Part shown: piece by piece, positions 18,737 through 27,146 of the stretch
How positions within the stretch are numbered: position 1 is the stretch's first letter
Layout: every line of letters begins with the position of its first letter
DNA from: Nitrincola alkalisediminis
Lineage (GTDB): Bacteria > Pseudomonadota > Gammaproteobacteria > Pseudomonadales > Balneatricaceae
DNA: 64,000 nt
Assembly: GCF_009821115.1 (NCBI RefSeq)
Contig: NZ_VYTY01000006.1
Coordinates: forward strand, 62,001 to 126,000
Reading direction: 5' to 3'
Made by a program: the position numbers and the translations under genes
The notes under the pieces: generated by a model
What the model was told of the DNA's origin: nothing
Databases searched by the model: none
The model's input: only the letters and a program-made list of their open reading frames with translations

Positions 18737-19428
18737 AGCGACCTCTCAGTTAAGTGCCCATTATTAAGCGTGACGCAACGTTGGCAGCGTGAAGCAAGAT
18801 CTGGATCGTGCGTAATCAGAATGAGCGTTGTTTGCTGTTCCGCGTTTAGTCTAAACAGTTGTTCAATGATTTGTTGGCCTGTTTCATCATCCAGGTTTCC
18901 GGTAGGTTCATCGGCAAAGAGTAATTGCGGCGATGTAACAAAGGCCCGGGCAATGGCAACGCGTTGTTGTTCACCGCCTGATAACTGAGCGGGGTAATGG
19001 TGAACGCGCTTTTCAAGACCGACTTCTTTTAACCACTGGAGTGCGTGTTGCTCGGCCTGTTTGTCTCCACGTATTTCCAGCGGCAGGCGTACATTGTCCA
19101 GCGAGCTTAATTCGGGTAGTAGATGGAAGGATTGAAAAATGAAGCTGATATATTGCGAGCGAAAGGCCGCTCTCTGTGCGTCATCCATCAAGGACAAATC
19201 GCGTCCTGCCAGTTTAATGTGTCCTGAGCTGGGTTGGTCAAGGCCTGCCAGTAAACTCAATAGCGTGGACTTACCGGCGCCGGATCGACCGATAATGGCT
19301 AAACTCTCACCGGGTTTGACTTGAAGCGAGAGTGCGGAGAAGAGTTCGAGCCGTTGCTCTTGTGCTGGAAAGGATTTTGCGACATTCTGAGCTTCAAGAA
19401 TGAATCCATCAGGGGTAAGGAGTGTCAT
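18733..19428 (-). CDS. ybbA: ABC transporter ATP-binding protein (YbbA type)
   Basis: A 231-residue cytosolic ATPase of the LolD/MacB class: Walker A GRSGAGKST near residue 42, Q loop in SFIFQSFHLLPELS, signature LSGGEQQRVAIARA, Walker B LLFADEPTGNLD and H-loop LITHD. It energises the permease downstream. Its ATG and that of tesA on the other strand share bases in the tetranucleotide CATG (19426-19429). The Shine-Dalgarno for this start is weak, so a slightly downstream start is possible. Confidence 0.93.
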   Translation of the reverse strand: MTLLTPDGFILEAQNVAKSFPAQEQRLELFSALSLQVKPGESLAIIGRSGAGKSTLLSLLAGLDQPSSGHIKLAGRDLSLMDDAQRAAFRSQYISFIFQSFHLLPELSSLDNVRLPLEIRGDKQAEQHALQWLKEVGLEKRVHHYPAQLSGGEQQRVAIARAFVTSPQLLFADEPTGNLDDETGQQIIEQLFRLNAEQQTTLILITHDPDLASRCQRCVTLNNGHLTERSL

Positions 19429-20032
19429 GCGTTATCTCATATCCATATTGCTATTAATCGGTTTGGTTAACACCGTACAGGCGAAAACCCTATTGGTCTT
19501 AGGTGACAGCTTGTCAGCTGCCTATGGTATTTCGCCGTCTGAAGGCTGGGTATCTCTTATGGCTGATCGATTGTCTCAAGAATCAGCCGACTATCAAGTT
19601 GTCAATGCGAGTGTGAGTGGCGAAACGACCAGTGGTGGCTTGAATCGTCTGCCATCTTTGCTCGCCACTCATACACCTCAGTGGGTGTTGATTGAGCTGG
19701 GTGCGAATGACGCATTAAGAGGAACCCCCATCTCTGTTATCCGTGAAAACTTATCCACTTTGATTGAGCTATCCTTAGCTGCTGATGCTCAAGTTCTGTT
19801 AATTGGTATACGCATCCCTTCTAACTATGGAGCGCGTTACGGCGACGCTTTTTTTGAGTTATTCACAGAAGTAGCAGACCATTATGAGGTTGATAGAGTT
19901 CCCTTTTTACTTGAAAATGTTGCACTTAATTGGGATCTCATGCAGTCTGATGGTCTTCATCCGAATGCACAGGCACAACCCGTGATACTCGACAATGTTT
20001 GGCCGTTTGTTGAGCGCCTGTTAGAAGATTAA
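19427..20032 (+). CDS. tesA: Periplasmic SGNH esterase/thioesterase TesA
   Basis: Multifunctional acyl-CoA thioesterase I, arylesterase and lysophospholipase of the SGNH family, secreted to the periplasm. The ATG at 19427, after AAGGAG, begins a signal peptide ending VQA near residue 19; the frame is open from 19400 but that extension would spoil the signal. Block I GDSLS holds the nucleophile Ser, block III is GANDALRG, and block V is DGLHPN with the catalytic Asp and His. At 201 residues it matches the family. It is divergent from ybbA with overlapping start codons. Confidence 0.95.
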   Translation: MRYLISILLLIGLVNTVQAKTLLVLGDSLSAAYGISPSEGWVSLMADRLSQESADYQVVNASVSGETTSGGLNRLPSLLATHTPQWVLIELGANDALRGTPISVIRENLSTLIELSLAADAQVLLIGIRIPSNYGARYGDAFFELFTEVADHYEVDRVPFLLENVALNWDLMQSDGLHPNAQAQPVILDNVWPFVERLLED

Positions 20033-20059
20033 CGTAAAGTACCAATAGGATACACACCT

Positions 20060-20584
20060 ATGAGATTAACGGCAGGGCTAGTTTGCCTGACGCTATTGTT
20101 TAGTTTGTCTGGTTGCACTGAGATTGCGAGACCTTCCACTGGCTCTTCGGCCGTTGTAGGTGAGTCGAGCAACATCGATTTTGGCGCTCAACAGCGGCTC
20201 TCTTCGCCAGAAATAACGGCACTCAATTGGTTTCCAAATTACCAGCAGCCTATTCTCCAATTCGAAATTTTGCTGGCGCGACAAACGCAATCGCAAGATC
20301 CAGAGCGGTTACAGACCCTTTTAAATCTAGCCTACTTATATGATGCGCAATTGTATGTGCTGTTTCATGAGCTCTTGGATTACTTGCCTGAACTGGCGCG
20401 CTCGCGTGAAATTAAAGAGCAGAATGAGTGGTTAGATCTGCGTGAAACACAAATGAGTGATGCTTTTGTGAAAAACCAAGGTGGGGATCTAGGCTCAATT
20501 CAAGCTTCGCAGGCGTTTATTGCCGATACGAGAAAGCGTATCGCGGTCATTGAGGAACGATTGTCGATTGTTAAAATTCGTTGA
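20060..20584 (+). CDS. Small lipoprotein of unknown function
   Basis: A 174-residue protein with a lipoprotein signal: hydrophobic core then LSGC, so the cysteine at residue 19 would be lipidated. The mature part is helical, with TPR-like flavour around ERLQTLLNLAYLYDAQLYVL and charged helices near the C terminus. I do not recognise the family. It follows tesA by 27 bases and is closed by an intrinsic terminator, so it is likely co-transcribed with tesA. Confidence 0.75.
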   Translation: MRLTAGLVCLTLLFSLSGCTEIARPSTGSSAVVGESSNIDFGAQQRLSSPEITALNWFPNYQQPILQFEILLARQTQSQDPERLQTLLNLAYLYDAQLYVLFHELLDYLPELARSREIKEQNEWLDLRETQMSDAFVKNQGGDLGSIQASQAFIADTRKRIAVIEERLSIVKIR

Positions 20585-20623
20585 TCCATCGCTCACCAGG
20601 AGGATGGCTTGCGTGATACATAA

Positions 20624-20649
20624 AAAAGACCGCTGAATGCGGTCTTTTC
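20624..20649. terminator. Bidirectional intrinsic terminator
   Basis: AAAAGACCGC pairs with GCGGTCTTTT around a TGAAT-type loop, with A and T runs outside. It serves the lipoprotein gene on one strand and sodB on the other. Confidence 0.88.
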
Positions 20650-20700
20650 TGTAAAGTACGCGCGCTGAGGCGCAGAGCTTTTATACCCTGGTTGTGGATA

Positions 20701-21282
20701 TTAAGCCGCTAGGTTCTGGTTTACAAATTCCCAGTTTACAAGTGCCCAGAAGCTTTTCAGGTAGTCAGGGCGTACATTGCGGTAATCGATGTAGTACGCA
20801 TGCTCCCAAAGGTCGACCGTCAACAACGCTGTTTGGCCATTGGTCATCGGAGTGCCAGCATTGCTGGTGTTAACGATTTCTAAAGAGCCGTCAGCGTTCT
20901 TAACTAACCAAGTCCAGCTAGAGGCAAAGTTATTGACGGCTTTGTCATTGAACTCTTCTTGGAACTTCTCGAAAGAACCCCACTTGGCATTAATAGCATC
21001 GGCAATAGCACCTGTCGGAGCACCGCCAGCATTAGGTGCAAGGCAATGCCAGTAGAAAGTGTGGTTCCAAACTTGAGCGGCGTTGTTGAAAACAGGACCA
21101 GATGACGTTTTGATGATGTCTTCTAGGCTCTTGCCTTCAAACTCAGTACCCGGGATCAGGCCATTCAGCTTAACAACGTAGGTGTTGTGGTGCTTACCGT
21201 GATGGTAATCCAAGGTTTCTGCAGAAATATGGGGTTCAAGTGCATTTTTCTCGTAAGGCAGTGCTGGCAGTTCAAAACTCAT
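20701..21282 (-). CDS. sodB: Iron superoxide dismutase
   Basis: Cytosolic Fe-dependent superoxide dismutase, 193 residues. Metal ligands sit in the [15 protein letters not shown] helix pair, NHTFYWHCL, and the [11 protein letters not shown] segment near the C terminus; the last is the family signature. AGTPMTNGQ before it fits the Fe rather than the Mn form. The frame opens three codons earlier, but the ATG at 21282 follows AAGGTGA and gives the usual [10 protein letters not shown] start. Monocistronic. Confidence 0.97.
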   Translation of the reverse strand: MSFELPALPYEKNALEPHISAETLDYHHGKHHNTYVVKLNGLIPGTEFEGKSLEDIIKTSSGPVFNNAAQVWNHTFYWHCLAPNAGGAPTGAIADAINAKWGSFEKFQEEFNDKAVNNFASSWTWLVKNADGSLEIVNTSNAGTPMTNGQTALLTVDLWEHAYYIDYRNVRPDYLKSFWALVNWEFVNQNLAA

Positions 21283-21485
21283 TATAATCACCTTTAATTT
21301 GACAGGAGTTGGTGTTTAACGTTACGAAAAGAATTACGCCTTCACGCAATCTGTACCATCATATCACCGAATTGACATTCTATAACGGCACAAAAAATGT
21401 GACTTTTTGTCTTTAATAGGAGTCAGCCCCTTCGATTAAACACATATCAATCACTATATTGCGGCGCTTGCTTGAAAAACAAGGT

Positions 21486-22307
21486 TCAGTGGTTGAAAGA
21501 TTCAGAATTAAGACGTTTTTCAAGGTTGAGAGATGTATCGCCCAATGCAATAAAGGCAGGGTTTTCCAGCGAGTCCTTGGTGTTGTAGCGCAAAGGCTCC
21601 AGTGTATTGGCATTGAGCAATACTCCACCTGCCTCAACCAAAATCGCCTGTGCTGCCGCTGTGTCCCACTCGCTAGTCGGTGTCATTCGGGGATATAAAT
21701 CAGCCATCCCTGAGGCAATCAAGCAAAGTTTGAGAGAGCTCCCCATCGCGCTGGTGTTGACGTCGAAATCTTTTAATACTTGAGCGACGGCTTCAGCTTC
21801 TTTACGCCCATGGCGGCGGCTGGTGAGTAAATGAACGGTGTGTTCAATTGCACGAGTTTGAATGGGACTTGGCAATCCATTTTCTAAACACCAAGCTCCT
21901 AACTGGGTGCCTCCCCAGTAAAACGCTGATTTTGCAGGGGCATACACAATGCCTAAGATGGGGGTTTGTTGATCAATCAGCGCAAGGTTAACGGTAAACT
22001 CACCATTTCGTTGTAGAAACTCACGCGTACCGTCTAGTGGGTCAATCAACCAGTAGCGAGTCCAGCCTTGGCGTTCTGACCAATCAGGTATCTGTGCTTC
22101 TTCGCTCAAAATGGGAATGTCAGGGGTCAGCACACTCAGGCCTTGGGCCAGAATCCGTTCAGCGGCTAAGTCTGCGGCGGTCACAGGAGATTGATCCGCC
22201 TTTAACTGTGTGTCCCATTCATCTTGATGATACACCTCCATGATTGCGTCACCGGCGTTGCGAACCAATTCAAGTAATGACTCAATGGGCGGGAGGTTAG
22301 TGTGCAT
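21486..22307 (-). CDS. cysQ: 3'(2'),5'-bisphosphate nucleotidase
   Basis: Hydrolyses 3'-phosphoadenosine 5'-phosphate to AMP and phosphate, protecting sulfate assimilation from this by-product; a magnesium-dependent, lithium-sensitive phosphatase of the inositol monophosphatase superfamily. Motifs: SPVTAADLAAE, ILSEEAQIP, the metal site DPLDGTREF, and WDTAAAQAILVEAGG near the C terminus. 273 residues, slightly longer than E. coli CysQ. Divergent from yrfG; the same pairing with nucleotide-sugar or RNA-end Nudix genes is common in relatives. Confidence 0.93.
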   Translation of the reverse strand: MHTNLPPIESLLELVRNAGDAIMEVYHQDEWDTQLKADQSPVTAADLAAERILAQGLSVLTPDIPILSEEAQIPDWSERQGWTRYWLIDPLDGTREFLQRNGEFTVNLALIDQQTPILGIVYAPAKSAFYWGGTQLGAWCLENGLPSPIQTRAIEHTVHLLTSRRHGRKEAEAVAQVLKDFDVNTSAMGSSLKLCLIASGMADLYPRMTPTSEWDTAAAQAILVEAGGVLLNANTLEPLRYNTKDSLENPAFIALGDTSLNLEKRLNSESFNH

Positions 22308-22405
22308 ATGTGGCTCCTTTGGCGAATAACTCGATGAGCTTCAAAAATCAAATTGATCAGTTCATACTGGAGATAGGTTTAATCAATAGGGTAAGTGTTT
22401 CACTG

Positions 22406-23077
22406 ATGATATTGGATTGGCAAGCGATAGACACAGTTTTGTTGGATATGGACGGTACTTTGTTGGATCTCCATTTTGACTCCTATTTTTGGTTGGAGTT
22501 TTTGCCTATGCGCTATGCGCAAGTGCATGCGCTTGAGCCAAGTGAAGCAAAGCAATGGCTGCATGAGCGCATAAAGCAGGAGCAGGGGCGTCTCAGTTGG
22601 TATTGTTTGGATTATTGGACAGAAGAGTTGGGCTTGCCTGTTGCGGCGCTAAAGCATGAAGTGGCCGAAAAGATTGGCTTTCGTCCGAATGTGCCGAGTT
22701 TTTTAAAGGCGTTAAAAACATCACACAAACGCAGTGTGATTGTCACCAACGCGCACCCTGATAGCTTAAATTTAAAGTTAGAACGAACAGGGTTGGCCAG
22801 TATGGTCGATGCGGTGATTTCGTCACACGAGTTTAAGGTGCCGAAAGAAGATCAAGCATTTTGGCATGCGTTACAGGAGAGAGAGCCCTTCTCAGCTCCA
22901 CGAACCCTGTTGATTGATGATAGTCTCCCTGTCCTTAACTCCGCTGCTCGCTATGGTGTCGGCTACTTGCTGAGTATCGCTCAACCCGATAGTCAACTGC
23001 CTGCGCGCAGTGTTGATCGCTTTAATGCAATTCATGATTTTGAAGAGGTGATGCCAACGAATGACCCAACATTATGA
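22406..23077 (+). CDS. yrfG: GMP/IMP nucleotidase, HAD family
   Basis: HAD hydrolase resembling E. coli YrfG, which dephosphorylates purine monophosphates. Motif I DMDGTLLDLHFDSYFW, motif II VTNAHPDSL, and motif IV LLIDDSLPVL are intact. The frame is open from 22310, but homologues begin shortly before motif I, so the ATG at 22406 (preceded by GGGTAAG) is preferred, giving 223 residues. The 3' end overlaps hslR by 17 bases, implying translational coupling. Confidence 0.88.
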   Translation: MILDWQAIDTVLLDMDGTLLDLHFDSYFWLEFLPMRYAQVHALEPSEAKQWLHERIKQEQGRLSWYCLDYWTEELGLPVAALKHEVAEKIGFRPNVPSFLKALKTSHKRSVIVTNAHPDSLNLKLERTGLASMVDAVISSHEFKVPKEDQAFWHALQEREPFSAPRTLLIDDSLPVLNSAARYGVGYLLSIAQPDSQLPARSVDRFNAIHDFEEVMPTNDPTL

Positions 23078-23459
23078 TTCTAGCCAATCAAAAGTGCGAT
23101 TAGATAAGTGGCTCTGGGCCGCTCGATTTTATAAAACGCGTGCATTGGCCAAGCAAATGATTGAAGGCGGTAAAGTGCATTATGATGGACAGCGTGCAAA
23201 AAGTAGCAAAATGGTTGAGATAGGCGCAGAGCTGACCCTCCGATTAGGTTTTGATGAAAAAACCATTGTTGTCGTGAGTCTTGCCGACCAGAGGAGAGGA
23301 GCCGAGGAGGCTCAGCGCTTGTATCGTGAAACTCAAGAAAGTATTGAAAAACGAGAGATTGCAGCAGAGCAACGCAAAACCTACGGCAGCGCTCCCGAGC
23401 ATCGACCGGATAAAAAAAGTCGTCGGGAGTTGCTGCGTATTAAGGGGAGCTGGGATTAG
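23061..23459 (+). CDS. hslR: Heat shock protein 15 (ribosome-associated, S4 domain)
   Basis: Hsp15 binds free 50S subunits still carrying a nascent chain and helps recycle stalled ones. The 132-residue protein opens with the S4 RNA-binding domain (VRLDKWLWAARFYKTR, IEGGKVHYDG) and ends with the charged tail typical of the family (RPDKKSRRELLRIKGSWD). The yrfG-hslR-hslO neighbourhood is the standard gammaproteobacterial one, here with a phosphatase gene inserted on the other strand. Its stop overlaps that of the convergent PAP2 gene. Confidence 0.94.
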   Translation: MTQHYDSSQSKVRLDKWLWAARFYKTRALAKQMIEGGKVHYDGQRAKSSKMVEIGAELTLRLGFDEKTIVVVSLADQRRGAEEAQRLYRETQESIEKREIAAEQRKTYGSAPEHRPDKKSRRELLRIKGSWD

Positions 23460-24274
23460 TCCCGGCCTCGACTGGCATCAAAAAAAGCCAGTTTTCCGAC
23501 TAGTGGAATTCGGCTGACTAGGTGAAACAAAGGTTGAAGGTGCTTGGCAAGGCTGTTCGTACACTTGTGAAGCAGGGGGGTGTAGAAGCCCCAAGCAAGG
23601 ATAGGCAGTGCGATGACTAAGCCGCCAACGAGAATGTCACTGAGCCAGTGCGCGCCTCCGACCAGTCTTGGAAAAATCATCAGTGTTGCAATTATAGCCG
23701 CCACATACGCCATCAAGTGACGAGCGCTCATGAGTAGGTAACCGGCCCAGAGTAACAAAATGGTTGCGTGGTCTCCGGGGAAACTGCGAGATGAGGCATC
23801 TTTAGCGGGGATGCCGGGGAATAGCTCAGTCAGTAAATAGGCAGGCTCTAGTACTCTAGAGGGGCTAGGTCCTGTTAGATCCATCGCTTTCGCAAATTCG
23901 TAGAAAAAATAGCGTAATGGAAGCAGTAAGCAGAGCAATACCACAAAGCCGATAAAGGCTTTTTGGAGCTCTGCACGAGGAATGCCCAGTTTAGGGAAAA
24001 TGAGAAAGCACAGCATCACGACCGCCAATGCGAGGTCTTTGTAGCGTGTGTTTGCCCAAGCCCAGAGCCAAGCCCAAGTTCCGCCGCTCTCAAGGGATGA
24101 ATTTAATGCAAAGAAAACCTGCTCATCCGCGGCTCTCCAGGCAAAAAAGCCCGCTGGCCACACAAAACTGAGCAGGAGCGCTAACGCAATTGCATGAAAG
24201 ATAATCAGTGGGCGTAGCTGCCATTGATCTGAAAAAAAAGGTTTTGAGCTTGTCATACGAATGAATAGACCCAT
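23456..24274 (-). CDS. PAP2-family membrane phosphatase
   Basis: A 272-residue inner-membrane protein with about six helices and a type 2 phosphatidic acid phosphatase active site: SSRSFPGDHAT as the SGH-type motif and RLVGGAHWLSDILVG as the RxxxxxHxxxD motif. Likely acts on lipid phosphates or undecaprenyl/lipid A phosphates facing the periplasm; which one is not evident. An in-frame ATG at 24256 is an alternative start. The stop shares bases with that of hslR, and hslO is divergent. Confidence 0.85.
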   Translation of the reverse strand: MGLFIRMTSSKPFFSDQWQLRPLIIFHAIALALLLSFVWPAGFFAWRAADEQVFFALNSSLESGGTWAWLWAWANTRYKDLALAVVMLCFLIFPKLGIPRAELQKAFIGFVVLLCLLLPLRYFFYEFAKAMDLTGPSPSRVLEPAYLLTELFPGIPAKDASSRSFPGDHATILLLWAGYLLMSARHLMAYVAAIIATLMIFPRLVGGAHWLSDILVGGLVIALPILAWGFYTPLLHKCTNSLAKHLQPLFHLVSRIPLVGKLAFFDASRGRD

Positions 24275-24356
24275 TATGTTAAAATATTTCTTTATGGTAA
24301 CAGCGCAAGTGCGCCGGCTCCACTCTTAGAGTTAGCCGTTAAGGTGGAAATTGTGA

Positions 24357-25241
24357 ATGAGCTCACCGGATAAAATTCAACGAATACTGTTTGACGATTT
24401 AGATGTGCGAGGTGTGGTGACAGGGCTGCAGGAAAGCTATCAGTCGGTATTGAGTCGTAACAGCTACCCAGCAAGCATCCAAACACTGTTAGGCGAAATG
24501 ATGGCGGCCGTTACGTTATTAAGCTCGACGTTAAAGTTTGAGGGACGACTGATTTTGCAAGCGCAAGGCACGGGTGCCGTGCGTATGTTAATGGCGGAAT
24601 GCACACACCATCAGCAGGTAAGAGCTGTTGCCAGAATTGATGGCGATGTTCCAGATGTTACCAGTCTTGCACAGCTGCTAGAGGATGGGCGTTTGGCTCT
24701 AACGCTAGAGCCTGCGGGTGGACAGCGTTATCAAGGCGTGGTGGGTTTGGAAGGTGAAACGCTCGCTAAATGCCTAGAGATTTACTTTAAGCAGTCTGAG
24801 CAATTGGCGACACGTATCTACTTGCAAGCCGATGGGCAGCAAGCCTCGGGTCTTTTGTTGCAGATGCTACCCAGCGCGAAGGCGAGTGTCGACGACTGGG
24901 AGCGAATTACGTTTTTAGCGGGAACCTTGTCAGCAGACGAGTTGCTCTCATTGGACAATGAGACACTGCTTTATCGTTTATTTCACGAAGAGGCGTGTCG
25001 GCTCTTTGAAGCGCAAACGCTTGCGTTTTATTGCGACTGCTCCCGGGAACGAAGTGAGAACGCACTCAAGCTCTTAGCTGAATCTGACCTGCTAGACGCC
25101 GCCGCTGAAGAGAGCGATGGTGTGTTAAAGGTTGATTGCCAATTCTGTAATGAGCGCTATTTGTTTACTCAAACGGACATTAAATCCCTTTTTGCTGAGT
25201 CGTCCCAAGAGGGTGGCGCGGGAGATTCCGTATTGCACTAA
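24357..25241 (+). CDS. hslO: Redox-regulated chaperone Hsp33
   Basis: Holdase activated by oxidation. The N-terminal domain covers residues 1-180 with the family segments SYPASIQTLLGEMMAA and EGRLILQAQGTG. The zinc switch near the C terminus is present as CDC (FYCDCSRE) and CQFC (VDCQFCNERY), four cysteines. 294 residues, family-typical. RBS AAGGTGG precedes the ATG. Confidence 0.96.
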   Translation: MSSPDKIQRILFDDLDVRGVVTGLQESYQSVLSRNSYPASIQTLLGEMMAAVTLLSSTLKFEGRLILQAQGTGAVRMLMAECTHHQQVRAVARIDGDVPDVTSLAQLLEDGRLALTLEPAGGQRYQGVVGLEGETLAKCLEIYFKQSEQLATRIYLQADGQQASGLLLQMLPSAKASVDDWERITFLAGTLSADELLSLDNETLLYRLFHEEACRLFEAQTLAFYCDCSRERSENALKLLAESDLLDAAAEESDGVLKVDCQFCNERYLFTQTDIKSLFAESSQEGGAGDSVLH

Positions 25242-25301
25242 CTGCAAAGATACGTTAAACCTTAGTCTAGCTAGGCAAATTTGTGAATGAGAAGAGTTTC
25301 T

Positions 25302-25326
25302 GCATTGTCCCAATGCGCGCTTTTTT
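25302..25326 (+). terminator. Possible terminator after hslO
   Basis: GCATTG/CAATGC stem with a three-base loop, then GCGC and six T. The gap between stem and T run is larger than usual. Confidence 0.4.
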
Positions 25327-25485
25327 ATGTCATAATAGTCGGCCTTTAGAGTGTGAAAAAGTATTAGTATTTAGGCTCGGACATCTGTGTAACCTAAGCG
25401 ATTAGCGGGTACTCACCGAGGCTTCTTGGCAGGGGTCTTTAAGGCTCTTCAGTAATTTTTTGGCATAGCGCCAAGGGAATTAGTA

Positions 25486-27033
25486 ATGACTACAGAAACC
25501 GTCAAAATTGCACATCAGAACCTTAGCCCAGCTGAGTTAGTTGAGCGCGCCTTACAGCGTCAAGAAGGTGTGCTGGCTGATAATGGTGCACTGGTTGTCA
25601 CAACCGGTAAGCGTACCGGGCGTTCACCGATGGATCGTTTTATCGTTAAGGATGCGACCACTGCCGATACCGTGGATTGGGGAAAGGTGAATCGACCGTT
25701 TGATCCTGAAAAATTCAATGCCTTATGGGATCGTGTGGCCAATTGGTTGAATGATGAAGAGCGCTTTGTATCCTATGTGCATGTTGGCTCGGATGACAAT
25801 CATTACCTTCCAGTTAAAATGACAACGCAAACCGCGTGGCAAAATCTGTTTGGTTTAAATCTCTTTATTCGTCCCTCCGTGTATAACCCTAATTCAAAAG
25901 ATGAGTGGGAAATTATCAATGCCGCTGGCTTCGTCTGTGAGCCAGAGCGTGATGGTACAAACAGTGATGGTTGCGTCATTCTAAATTTCACCGAGCGTAA
26001 AGTCCTAATTGCGGGCATGCGCTACGCTGGCGAAATGAAAAAAGCCATGTTCTCTGTGCAAAACTTCTTGTTGCCTGAGTTCGATGTGTTACCTATGCAT
26101 TGTTCAGCCAATATTGGCGAAGACGGCTCTACAACCCTGTTCTTCGGATTGTCGGGTACAGGTAAAACGACCTTGTCTGCAGACCCTGAGCGCTTCTTGA
26201 TCGGGGATGATGAGCATGGTTGGGGAACAGGCGTTGTCTTCAATATTGAAGGTGGTTGCTATGCTAAAACCATTAACCTGAGCCAGAAGAATGAACCCAT
26301 TATTTGGGATGCGATTCGATTTGGTGCAATTGTTGAAAACGTTACGTTGGATGAAAAACGCGTCGCAGATTACAACGACACGTCGCTGACCGAAAACGGT
26401 CGCTGTGCGTATCCACTTGAGCACGTTGAAAAGCGCTCGTCTGACAACAAGGGTGCAGAACCTGAAGCCATCGTCTTCTTGACCTGTGACTTAACGGGTG
26501 TTTTGCCACCTGTTTCTGTATTAACCAAAGAAGCAGCAGCGTATCACTTCTTGTCTGGATATACAGCCTTGGTCGGCTCAACTGAAATGGGTTCAGGTGG
26601 TGGCATTAAGTCAACCTTCTCTACTTGCTTTGGTGCACCTTTCTTCCCACGCCCAGCGCATGTTTATGCTGACTTATTGATGAAGCGTATCAACGCCTTT
26701 GGTTCACGCGTGTACCTTGTGAACACAGGTTGGACTGGTGGCTCTTACGGAACGGGTCAGCGCTTCAGCATTCCGACGACGCGCGGTATCATTAGTGCGA
26801 TTCAAAGTGGTGCGCTAAAAGATTGTGAGCTGGTTCATTTGCCAGGTATCAATCTTGCCGTTCCGACTCAGGTGCCAGGGGTTGATTCTTCTTTGTTGAA
26901 TCCGCGCGAAACTTGGGCGAATCCGGCCGACTATGACGCCGCTGCAAAAGACTTGATTCAACAGTTTGTTGATAACTTCCAGAAATTCTCTGGTGTCTCT
27001 GAAGAGATCATTAAAGCAGGTCCACAGTTGTAA
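25486..27033 (+). CDS. pckA: Phosphoenolpyruvate carboxykinase (ATP)
   Basis: Converts oxaloacetate and ATP to PEP, CO2 and ADP, the entry step of gluconeogenesis. 515 residues. Signature motifs: the P-loop [11 protein letters not shown] near residue 220, metal-binding DDEHGWG, substrate-loop [11 protein letters not shown] near residue 45, and [12 protein letters not shown]. The C-terminal [16 protein letters not shown] closes the active site. A leader of about 150 bases lies upstream. An intrinsic terminator follows at once. Confidence 0.97.
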   Translation: MTTETVKIAHQNLSPAELVERALQRQEGVLADNGALVVTTGKRTGRSPMDRFIVKDATTADTVDWGKVNRPFDPEKFNALWDRVANWLNDEERFVSYVHVGSDDNHYLPVKMTTQTAWQNLFGLNLFIRPSVYNPNSKDEWEIINAAGFVCEPERDGTNSDGCVILNFTERKVLIAGMRYAGEMKKAMFSVQNFLLPEFDVLPMHCSANIGEDGSTTLFFGLSGTGKTTLSADPERFLIGDDEHGWGTGVVFNIEGGCYAKTINLSQKNEPIIWDAIRFGAIVENVTLDEKRVADYNDTSLTENGRCAYPLEHVEKRSSDNKGAEPEAIVFLTCDLTGVLPPVSVLTKEAAAYHFLSGYTALVGSTEMGSGGGIKSTFSTCFGAPFFPRPAHVYADLLMKRINAFGSRVYLVNTGWTGGSYGTGQRFSIPTTRGIISAIQSGALKDCELVHLPGINLAVPTQVPGVDSSLLNPRETWANPADYDAAAKDLIQQFVDNFQKFSGVSEEIIKAGPQL

Positions 27034-27050
27034 GCGTCTAACACTCATAT

Positions 27051-27090
27051 AAAAAAGCCCTTGATCGCGGTCAGCGTCAAGGGCTTTTTT
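27051..27090. terminator. Intrinsic terminator after pckA
   Basis: AAAAAAGCCCTTGA and TCAAGGGCTTTTTT form a 14-base perfect stem around a 12-base loop. It also faces the end of ppx on the other strand. Confidence 0.92.
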
Positions 27091-27146
27091 GTAGCCTTCA
27101 TTTGTAGCGTTCAATCCATCGTTCACGTGGAGTGGCTTTTTACATG

